From Phycisphaerales bacterium UBA966 (GTDB lineage Bacteria > Planctomycetota > Phycisphaerae > Phycisphaerales > SM1A02): a stretch of DNA of 5,377 nt. Below the pieces are notes generated by a model that had not been told where the DNA came from, made no database searches, and saw nothing but the letters and a program-made list of their open reading frames with translations. A program made the translations under genes and the position numbers. The DNA lies in NCBI GenBank assembly GCA_002292895.1, contig DBCE01000116.1, forward strand, positions 1 to 5,377. Direction: 5' to 3'. Shown one piece after another: positions 1 through 5,377 of the stretch; within the stretch, counting starts at the first letter, position 1; the number at the start of each line of letters is the position of its first letter.

Positions 1-42
1 GTTCACTGCAGGAATGCCGGCGATGAGTCGGGCGGTGGACAT
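1..42 (-). CDS. Possible 5' fragment of a gene downstream of ettA, cut by the window edge
   Basis: Reading leftward from an ATG at 40-42, an open frame gives MSTARLIAGIPAVN and then leaves the window. It starts 8 bases after the ettA stop codon on the same strand, the spacing expected of a co-transcribed and possibly translationally coupled gene. No good Shine-Dalgarno sequence is visible in the end of ettA before it. Fourteen residues are too few to recognise a family. The open frame itself is weak evidence at this length, so the call rests mainly on its position and start codon. It could equally be non-coding DNA after ettA. Confidence 0.3.
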   Translation of the reverse strand, partial: MSTARLIAGIPAVN

Positions 43-50
43 GGCGAAGT

Positions 51-1757
51 TCAGCGCGAGAGTGCGCGGTACTGCAGTCGACGCGGCGGAGCATCAGCAG
101 CGAGCCCCATACGACGATGCCGATCCGCTTCGTAAGCAGAGTAATTACCGTTATAGAAGAAGACTTTGCTGTCGCCTTCGAAAGCCAGAATGTGCGTCGC
201 CACACGGTCAAGGAACCAGCGATCATGGCTGATCACCACCACGCAACCGACAAAGCTTTCCATGCCGTCTTCAAGCGCACGCATGGTGTTGACGTCGATG
301 TCATTGGTCGGCTCATCGAGCAGAATGACATTGGCGCCCTCCTTCAGCATGCGCGCCAGATGCACGCGATTACGCTCTCCGCCCGAAAGATTTCCAACGA
401 TCTTTGATTGATCGGTACCGGTGAAACCAAAGCGCGCGACATACGCGCGGCTATTGGTTTCCACTCCGCCCAGCAGCATCTTCTCTTCGCCACCAGAGAT
501 GGCTTCCCAGAGATTCTTGTCGTTCGGGAGCGTCTCGCGGCTCTGCTCAACATAGGCAAGCTTGACACTCTCGCCAACACGCATCTCGCCGGAGTCGGGC
601 TGCTCGGTGCCGATGATCATGCGGAAGAGCGTGGTCTTGCCCGCGCCGTTTGGCCCAATGATTCCCACGATGGCGCCAGCTGGAATGGTGAAATTGACGT
701 CATCCAACAGCACCTTCTCACCGTACGCCTTGCACAGGCCCTTGGCTTCAACAACCAATGTCCCCAAGCGCGGGCCAGCGGGGATGAAGATTTCCACTTC
801 GGAAGCGCGTTCCTTCTGGTTCTGGCTAGCAAGCTGCTCGTAGCGCTCAACACGCGCCTTGTTCTTTGCCATGCGCCCCTGAGGATTACGACCGATCCAC
901 TCCAGTTCGCGCGCCAACGCCTTCTGTCGAGTGGACGCATGCTTCTCTTCCACTTCCAGGCGCTTCTTCTTCTGCTCAAGCCAACCGGTGTAGTTGCCCT
1001 TGTAAGCAATGCACTGACCGCGATCAAGCTCAAGGATCCACCCAGCAACGTTGTCCAAGAAGTACCGATCATGCGTCACGGCAATGATGGTTCCCTCAAA
1101 GCGTTGCAGATGTTGCTCAAGCCACGTGACACTTTCCGCATCCAAATGGTTGGTCGGTTCGTCAAGCAACAGAATGTCGGGCTTGGTAAGCAGCAGCGTG
1201 CACAGCGCCACGCGACGACGCTCACCACCAGAGAGCGTGTTGCACGCCTGATCCGGCGGCGGGCATCGCAATGCTTCCATGGCCATTTCCAACTGACTAT
1301 CAATGGTCCATGCTTCGCGGCGGTCCAACTCTTCTTGCACCGTTGCCTGCTTCGTCATCAACTTGTCCATCTGCTCCGGCGTCATGTCCTCGCCGAACTT
1401 GGCGTTGATCTCGTCGTACTGCCGGAGCAACTCAAAGGTGTCCTTGGCGCCATCGCGCACCACTTCCATGACGGTGCGCGTGTCGTCGATCAGTGGTTCC
1501 TGTTCGAGGTAGCCGATCGTGTAGCCGTTGGCTGCCATGATCTTTCCCTCATAATTCTTATCGAGCCCCGCCAAGATCTTTAGGAGCGTGCTCTTGCCGC
1601 TGCCGTTCAGACCCAAGACGCCGATCTTTGCTCCGTAGTAGTACGAAATCGAAACATCGGTCAGGATCTTCTTGCGATCGATCTCCTTCGATACATTGAG
1701 CATCGAGTAGATGATTTGCGTTTCGTTCTTCGGACCGGATTTCTGTGGTGCTGCCAT
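51..1757 (-). CDS. ettA: Energy-dependent translational throttle protein EttA (ABC-F ATPase)
   Basis: This is a 568-residue soluble ABC-F protein with two ATPase domains and no membrane segments. In E. coli, EttA binds the ribosomal E site and gates the first steps of elongation according to the ATP/ADP ratio. Domain 1 has Walker A GLNGSGKS (49-56), signature LSGGE (175-179), Walker B ILLLDEP (195-201, catalytic Glu200) and switch His229. Domain 2 has Walker A GPNGAGKT (368-375), LSGGE (457-461), Glu482 and His511. Both sites therefore look catalytically competent. The EttA-type arm lies at about 95-150. The basic linker that contacts P-site tRNA lies at about 255-325 and contains the EttA-like stretch around ELEWIGRNPQGRMAKNKARV. 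The C-terminus RRLQYRALSR resembles the usual RIKYK ending. The protein is slightly longer than E. coli EttA (about 555) because of roughly 12 extra N-terminal residues. The ATG at 1755-1757 is chosen because GCGGAG lies 6 bases upstream. It is divergent from the next gene. Subfamily assignment is firm. Confidence 0.97.
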   Translation of the reverse strand: MAAPQKSGPKNETQIIYSMLNVSKEIDRKKILTDVSISYYYGAKIGVLGLNGSGKSTLLKILAGLDKNYEGKIMAANGYTIGYLEQEPLIDDTRTVMEVVRDGAKDTFELLRQYDEINAKFGEDMTPEQMDKLMTKQATVQEELDRREAWTIDSQLEMAMEALRCPPPDQACNTLSGGERRRVALCTLLLTKPDILLLDEPTNHLDAESVTWLEQHLQRFEGTIIAVTHDRYFLDNVAGWILELDRGQCIAYKGNYTGWLEQKKKRLEVEEKHASTRQKALARELEWIGRNPQGRMAKNKARVERYEQLASQNQKERASEVEIFIPAGPRLGTLVVEAKGLCKAYGEKVLLDDVNFTIPAGAIVGIIGPNGAGKTTLFRMIIGTEQPDSGEMRVGESVKLAYVEQSRETLPNDKNLWEAISGGEEKMLLGGVETNSRAYVARFGFTGTDQSKIVGNLSGGERNRVHLARMLKEGANVILLDEPTNDIDVNTMRALEDGMESFVGCVVVISHDRWFLDRVATHILAFEGDSKVFFYNGNYSAYEADRHRRMGLAADAPPRRLQYRALSR

Positions 1758-1763
1758 GGGTTA

Positions 1764-1769
1764 CTCCGC
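1764..1769 (-). promoter_or_regulatory. Ribosome binding site of ettA
   Basis: On the minus strand this reads GCGGAG, followed by TAACCC and then the ATG at 1757. The GGAG core with 6-base spacing is a good Shine-Dalgarno match and fixes the ettA start. Confidence 0.7.
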
Positions 1770-1787
1770 TCAATGGGGGAATGGCGC

Positions 1788-1793
1788 ATTGTA
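1788..1793 (-). promoter_or_regulatory. Possible -10 element for ettA
   Basis: The minus strand reads TACAAT here, a 5/6 match to TATAAT, about 30 bases before the ettA start in the 63-base divergent gap. The best -35-like hexamer upstream, GTGACA (plus positions 1814-1819), matches TTGACA at 5/6, but its 20-base spacing is longer than the usual 16-18. Treat as a weak prediction; the element would overlap the divergent gene's leader. Confidence 0.25.
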
Positions 1794-1820
1794 CGCAGCC
1801 TGTGCAAGTACCTTGTCACC

Positions 1821-2288
1821 ATGGCAACCTTGGTTGAATGGCTTCGCGCAAACACCAACGGCAGGCTGCGGCGCATCCTGATCGGTGGCGTTGGCGGCAG
1901 CATCACCCTGGCAGGGATTGCACTCTTGGTGCTCCCCGGCCCCGGCATTCCGCTGGTGCTTGCTGGCCTTGGCGTTCTCAGTCTGGAGTTTGCCATTGCA
2001 CGCACCTGGGTGGAGGCGCTGAAGCGACATGCCGAGGGTGCCGGCGTACCGAAGCAGGCACTGTGGATCCTGCCGATCGCAGGGATCATCATTTCGATTG
2101 CGTTCACACTGACCCCTGCCTACGTTGGGGTGGTGCACGGCAACAACACGTGGGCGGTGGTCCGCAAGCCCAGCTTTAGTTGGGCATATTCCTATTCATC
2201 GATCGATGAACTACAGAAAGCCGCAGCAGACGACCCGGCGGCGGCGGAGATGCTGGCGCGCTCTGGTCTTGATGTAGCCAAGCGATAA
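1821..2288 (+). CDS. Small inner-membrane protein of the PGPGW type
   Basis: This encodes a 155-residue membrane protein. A basic stretch (NGRLRR, about 13-18) leads into a hydrophobic helix (about 19-38). The motif LPGPG (38-42) follows, then a second hydrophobic helix ending in SLEFAIARTWVE (54-65). This PGPG hairpin with a downstream conserved Glu-Phe is the hallmark of the 'putative transmembrane protein PGPGW' family, whose function is unknown. Here Ile43 replaces the usual Trp. A third hydrophobic segment (about 81-104) and a polar, Ala-rich C-terminal tail (about 105-155) extend beyond the hairpin core. The start is uncertain: ATG 1821 fits the short N-terminus typical of the family, but neither it nor in-frame ATG 1773 (16 residues longer) has a Shine-Dalgarno sequence. 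The frame continues upstream to 1716, but that start would overlap ettA. The gene is divergent from ettA and convergent with the peptidase gene, so it is probably monocistronic. Confidence 0.78.
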   Translation: MATLVEWLRANTNGRLRRILIGGVGGSITLAGIALLVLPGPGIPLVLAGLGVLSLEFAIARTWVEALKRHAEGAGVPKQALWILPIAGIIISIAFTLTPAYVGVVHGNNTWAVVRKPSFSWAYSYSSIDELQKAAADDPAAAEMLARSGLDVAKR

Positions 2289-2300
2289 GCGCTCCGCGAA

Positions 2301-4547
2301 TCACTTGCCCGGCACTTCACTCTGTAGGTAGCGCTTCAAGAACTCCAAACGCTTGGCGGATCCATACGCCGTCTCCGCCGAGCCGTGCCCCGCTCCGGGG
2401 ACCACCACCAGCTCATGATCTTTGCCAGCGCGCACCAGCGCTGCCGAAACTTGCAGCGTGCTGGCCGGGTCCACATTCTCGTCAAGTTCACCAACAATCA
2501 ACATCAGCTTGCCTTGCAGTTTCGCAGCGTCCACCACATTGGAACTTCGTTGGTAACTCTCGTCGACCGGCCAACCCATCCACAGTTCGTTCCACCAAAT
2601 CTTGTCCATCCGATTGTCATGGCATCCGCAGTCAGCCACAGCCACTGAATACACGTCGGGAAAGTCCAGCAGTGCCCGCATGGCACTCTGACCACCCGCG
2701 CTGCCTCCATAGATTCCCACCCGTGAAAGATCCATCCACGGCCGTGTGGCCGCGGCGGCACGAAGCCACGCGACATGATCAGGCAAACCTGCGTCTTTGA
2801 GGTTTTTCCAGCAGACATCATGGAACGCCTTACCGCGCCAATTGGTGCCCATGCCATCCACCTGCACCACCACAAAACCCGCTCGGGTGAGGTTGCGCTC
2901 GCCATTCCAGACCGCAAATGCTTTGGGAACGAAATAGTCGTGCGGACCGGCATAGATATCTTCCAACACAGCACGCGGCGATGAATCGTTGGCACTTCCA
3001 CATGGCCGCCAAATGACGCCGTACACCTGCGTGGCACCATCACGACCAACGGACGCGCATCGCTCTGGCCATGTCCACCCAGCGGCAACCATTGCCGAAG
3101 CATCCGCGCGGCCAAGTTCCATCACCAAACTGCCATCCGCGCCGCGACGCAATTCATGGACCGGCGGAAAATCAACACGCGACCAGGTATCTACATAGAA
3201 CGCGCGATCTGGGCTCCATTCCAACACATGCGTCCCATCTCCCTGCGTCAGACGCACCACCTCTCCACCATCCAGCGATACCCGAACGAAGTGCTCGTAG
3301 TACGGGTCTTGCGTCGGATCGATTCCCATGACGCGCAACACCAGCGTGCGCGTGGCTTCATCAACTGAATCTACCGCGCGCACCATCCATGAACCGCGCG
3401 TCACTTGCCGCTTGACACTGCCGTGCGCCACATCAATCAAATACATGTGGTTGAAGCCGTCACGCTCACTCATCCACAGCAATTCATCATCGCCGATCCA
3501 GTGCGTCCAGATCTTGTTTGGGTAATCAATGAACGTCGGCGAAGTCTCTTCCGCAACGATCCGAACGGTGCCAGTGGCCGCATCAATCGCTAACTGGCGA
3601 AACACCTGATGCCCGCGTTGGTTGTAAGTGAAGAAGAAAGTTGCGCCGTCTGCCGACCATCGGCATTCCTCAATGGACCATGGGTTCTTGAAGAGTTCAC
3701 GGGATACCTGCACTTCACGACCATCGCGCGCAAAGATCCGCGGCCAGCGCTGCTCAATCTGATCGCCCGGTTTCAAGTACTGAATAGTGCGCATCCGTGG
3801 CTCAACCTGGTCAGTCGGCGAACTCTCAATCAAGTGCACTGGATGGTCCTGCGCCGCCACGCGCTCAAACACCACCACATGACTGAAACCGGGAGCCCAC
3901 AGCGCGGGTTCGCCATAGTTGGCTGCAGCCGCCGGCACTCCTGGCGGAACTGGTGGCAATACGGGCGGCGCTGGCGGTTGTCCCGCGGACGCTTGTGGCA
4001 CCGGCCCTCCGGCGGGTACTGATGAAACGGGCGCGGGCGCCTGCTCCACCGCGGCGCCAATATGAACGACGGTCGGCAGCACATCGCCGCGCACGTATCC
4101 CAACGTGCTCCCGGAAGCATCACGCACTTCCCACGCATGACCGGCAAACGTGTGTTGCTCACGAACCTCAGCAGCACCCAACGCGCCATATGAATGGCGA
4201 ACACCACCAGTATCCACCCAAAGAAGTTCCACTCCTCCCGCACTTTGATTGCTGAAGCGAATGCGTGACTGTCGCGTACCGCGCACTGAACGCAGCTCTT
4301 CCTTCACGAGCGACCGTTCCGCCAGTCCCGTAGTGGCTGAACCGCGCTCCGTGCGCGCGCCAGTGCGCGGATCCACCTCCACCACGGTTCCACCCACGCC
4401 GCGCGGCAACAGCCACAGCGTTCCATCGGCATTCCATTGCACATCAGCGGCCGGATCGCGTAGCAGCGATTCCCAGTCCGGCTGCGGCGGCTGAGGTGCA
4501 GCAACCAACGCAACAACCATCAGTAATTCAGTGGCAATCCACAGCAT
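2301..4547 (-). CDS. Exported S9-family serine peptidase (prolyl oligopeptidase/DPP IV-like)
   Basis: This 748-residue protein has a hydrophobic N-terminus (about 2-17, ending VALVAA) that looks like a secretion signal, although it lacks the usual basic residues. A first beta-rich segment (about 24-165) is followed by a Pro/Ala-rich linker (about 168-209). Beta-propeller-like DPP IV N-terminal sequence follows (about 215-490) with repeats such as WSADG and WSPD. The C-terminal alpha/beta-hydrolase domain (about 505-748) carries the catalytic triad: Ser616 in GGSAGG, Asp689 in GELDENVD and His721 in GAGHG. IYAGP (531-535) matches the region of the DPP IV oxyanion tyrosine, and VDGMGTNWRG (563-572) matches its DGRGSGYQG loop. 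The family cleaves short peptides, often after proline. The exact specificity here is unknown, and I see no clear Glu-Glu motif like the one DPP IV uses to bind the substrate amino terminus. ATG 4547 is the first start after an in-frame upstream stop; its Shine-Dalgarno sequence is poor. The gene ends 12 bases from the convergent neighbour. Confidence 0.95.
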   Translation of the reverse strand: MLWIATELLMVVALVAAPQPPQPDWESLLRDPAADVQWNADGTLWLLPRGVGGTVVEVDPRTGARTERGSATTGLAERSLVKEELRSVRGTRQSRIRFSNQSAGGVELLWVDTGGVRHSYGALGAAEVREQHTFAGHAWEVRDASGSTLGYVRGDVLPTVVHIGAAVEQAPAPVSSVPAGGPVPQASAGQPPAPPVLPPVPPGVPAAAANYGEPALWAPGFSHVVVFERVAAQDHPVHLIESSPTDQVEPRMRTIQYLKPGDQIEQRWPRIFARDGREVQVSRELFKNPWSIEECRWSADGATFFFTYNQRGHQVFRQLAIDAATGTVRIVAEETSPTFIDYPNKIWTHWIGDDELLWMSERDGFNHMYLIDVAHGSVKRQVTRGSWMVRAVDSVDEATRTLVLRVMGIDPTQDPYYEHFVRVSLDGGEVVRLTQGDGTHVLEWSPDRAFYVDTWSRVDFPPVHELRRGADGSLVMELGRADASAMVAAGWTWPERCASVGRDGATQVYGVIWRPCGSANDSSPRAVLEDIYAGPHDYFVPKAFAVWNGERNLTRAGFVVVQVDGMGTNWRGKAFHDVCWKNLKDAGLPDHVAWLRAAAATRPWMDLSRVGIYGGSAGGQSAMRALLDFPDVYSVAVADCGCHDNRMDKIWWNELWMGWPVDESYQRSSNVVDAAKLQGKLMLIVGELDENVDPASTLQVSAALVRAGKDHELVVVPGAGHGSAETAYGSAKRLEFLKRYLQSEVPGK

Positions 4548-4668
4548 CCGCGCACGATACGCCCATTCCCGCTATACCTCTCCGAGTGACTTCCGCCTGC
4601 ATGACTGCCGCACTTAACACGCTGTCTCTCATTCGCCGCACGCAACAACAACCACAAGGAGGTACCGC
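4548..4668. other. Divergent intergenic region between the S9 peptidase and lipoprotein genes
   Basis: This 121-base gap must hold the promoters of both flanking genes if they are transcribed separately. I find no pair of good -35 and -10 boxes for either. On the minus strand, TATAGC (4571-4576) is a passable -10 for the peptidase without a good -35. On the plus strand, TTAACA (4614-4619) resembles a -35 for the lipoprotein, but no -10 follows at the right distance. An A/C-rich CAACAACAACCACA stretch (4643-4656) precedes the lipoprotein Shine-Dalgarno sequence and would give an unstructured leader. Confidence 0.4.
4656..4663 (+). promoter_or_regulatory. Strong ribosome binding site of the lipoprotein gene
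   Basis: AAGGAGGT is a perfect match to the anti-Shine-Dalgarno sequence, with the ATG at 4669-4671 five bases downstream. It is the strongest site in the window, fixes the start of the downstream gene and suggests efficient translation. Confidence 0.85.
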
Positions 4669-5377
4669 ATGAGACAAGTGAATTCAGCGTCCGCACCCTT
4701 CATCATGGTGCTCGCAGCGTGGTTGGTGGGGATGTCGCTTGCGCCCGGCTGCTCCGGACCAAGTCAGCGGCAGATGGAGCTTGACCGTCAGTACACCGAG
4801 GAGACACGCTTTCGAGTGCAACTCACTTCCGAGTTACTCGACGTTGCCGATACTGCCGCCGCTTTGTTTGAAACAGAAGTCATCAACGCGCGGCTTGAAG
4901 GTCGCCCCGAACGTGAAATTGCGTATCTCGAACTGACCCGCAACGGCGCCGTTTCAAACTATCGCTCCTTGGCGCTTGGGCAAGATGCTTGGGGGGCGCT
5001 TGTGGACCTCTATGTGTTCTCCGACTTGAGCGTTACCGCATGCGAACATCGTGCGCGTTTACACCCAGACCTTGCCACGATTAATTGCGATGCCACGTAC
5101 GCCGAAGTGCACCGCCGAATATTGGAGATTGCATCCAAACCCGACCACATCACGCCTGAAAAACGGGCGGTTCTCGACGCTGCGATCACTGCCTACAAGA
5201 CCAAACACCCCAACATCATCAGCGCCGGGATGATCCGCCTTGAAGATCTTGCCGCATATTCCGGCACTGCTTCCGCTGTCTTTGACGCCGCGGAACCAGA
5301 CATGATGAGCCCCATCAGTAACGCAGCCACGGAGCTTGAGCAAACCCGACTGCTTGGCGCACACGTGGTGTGGCTTG
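4669..5377 (+). CDS. Predicted lipoprotein of unknown function, 3' end beyond the window
   Basis: An open frame from ATG 4669 runs 236 codons to the window edge without a stop, so the C-terminus is missing. The N-terminus has one basic residue (Arg2), a hydrophobic core (about 10-24) and LAPGC ending at Cys28, which looks like a lipoprotein signal. The Pro at position -2 is unusual for a lipobox, so processing is likely but not certain. After Cys28, a polar stretch leads into mostly helical, charged sequence (about 35-175), including acidic and Arg-rich stretches such as EGRPEREIAYLELTRN. Two cysteines (125 and 140) could form a disulfide outside the cytoplasm. I recognise no enzyme motif or family. 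The perfect Shine-Dalgarno sequence, the long open frame and the signal make this a real gene. It is divergent from the peptidase gene and could share its regulatory region, but nothing links their functions. Confidence 0.87.
   Translation, partial: MRQVNSASAPFIMVLAAWLVGMSLAPGCSGPSQRQMELDRQYTEETRFRVQLTSELLDVADTAAALFETEVINARLEGRPEREIAYLELTRNGAVSNYRSLALGQDAWGALVDLYVFSDLSVTACEHRARLHPDLATINCDATYAEVHRRILEIASKPDHITPEKRAVLDAAITAYKTKHPNIISAGMIRLEDLAAYSGTASAVFDAAEPDMMSPISNAATELEQTRLLGAHVVWL

Noticed and set aside
408..1583. Long 391-codon open frame on the plus strand opposite ettA
   Set aside because: It lies wholly antisense to a strongly conserved gene, its translation has no recognisable domain, and it is rich in the His, Leu and Arg typical of antisense translation in GC-rich DNA.
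1716..1820. N-terminal extension of the PGPGW-type protein to the ATG at 1716
   Set aside because: It would overlap the ettA start by 42 bases, adds Cys/Trp-rich sequence unlike the family, and has no ribosome site.
2287..2336. Inverted repeat AAGCGCT (2287-2293) and AGCGCTT (2330-2336) near the convergent stops, considered as a terminator
   Set aside because: The 7-base arms are separated by 36 bases, one arm is itself nearly palindromic, no T-run follows on either strand, and the repeat extends into the peptidase coding region.
2504..3115. 203-codon minus-strand frame inside the S9 peptidase gene
   Set aside because: It is a different frame of the same strand, with a Trp/Met/Arg-rich composition and no motif, while the peptidase frame carries the triad.
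4548..4560. Leaderless start for the S9 peptidase, with TATCGT just before the ATG as a -10
   Set aside because: TATCGT matches only 4 of 6 consensus bases and no reasonable -35 sits 16-18 bases upstream.
5059..5364. 101-codon minus-strand frame opposite the lipoprotein gene
   Set aside because: It has no ribosome site or domain, and it is antisense to a frame supported by a perfect Shine-Dalgarno sequence and a signal peptide.

Overview
The window holds four clear protein-coding genes, plus a probable fragment of a fifth at the left edge, packed with very little non-coding DNA. It looks like ordinary chromosomal sequence of a moderately GC-rich bacterium. I see no RNA gene, insertion sequence, CRISPR array, phage gene or long repeat. 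A Gram-negative-type cell is suggested by an EttA-type ABC-F protein, an exported prolyl-oligopeptidase-family enzyme and a lipoprotein-type signal. The overall flavour (EttA with an N-terminal extension, a long secreted S9 peptidase, an orphan lipoprotein) reminds me of Planctomycetota such as Phycisphaerae, but this is an impression without database support.

Layout from left to right. Positions 1-42 (minus strand) may be the first 14 codons of a gene lying just downstream of ettA. Positions 51-1757 (minus) encode EttA, the ribosome-binding ABC-F ATPase. A 63-base gap separates it from a divergent small membrane protein of the PGPGW type at 1821-2288 (plus). That gene converges on a large S9-family serine peptidase at 2301-4547 (minus), with only 12 bases between the two stop codons. 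After a 121-base divergent intergenic region, a predicted lipoprotein of unknown function starts at 4669 (plus), behind a perfect Shine-Dalgarno sequence, and runs off the right end.

The genes do not form an obvious pathway. EttA acts on ribosomes in the cytoplasm, the PGPGW-type protein sits in the inner membrane, and the peptidase and lipoprotein are predicted to be exported. The alternating strands (minus, plus, minus, plus) mean that no two complete genes share an operon; only ettA and the left-edge fragment could be co-transcribed. I found no convincing new biological system. The most useful second looks are the proline/alanine-rich linker in the peptidase, its variant nucleophile motif, the orphan lipoprotein, and a short overlapping upstream reading frame at the peptidase start.
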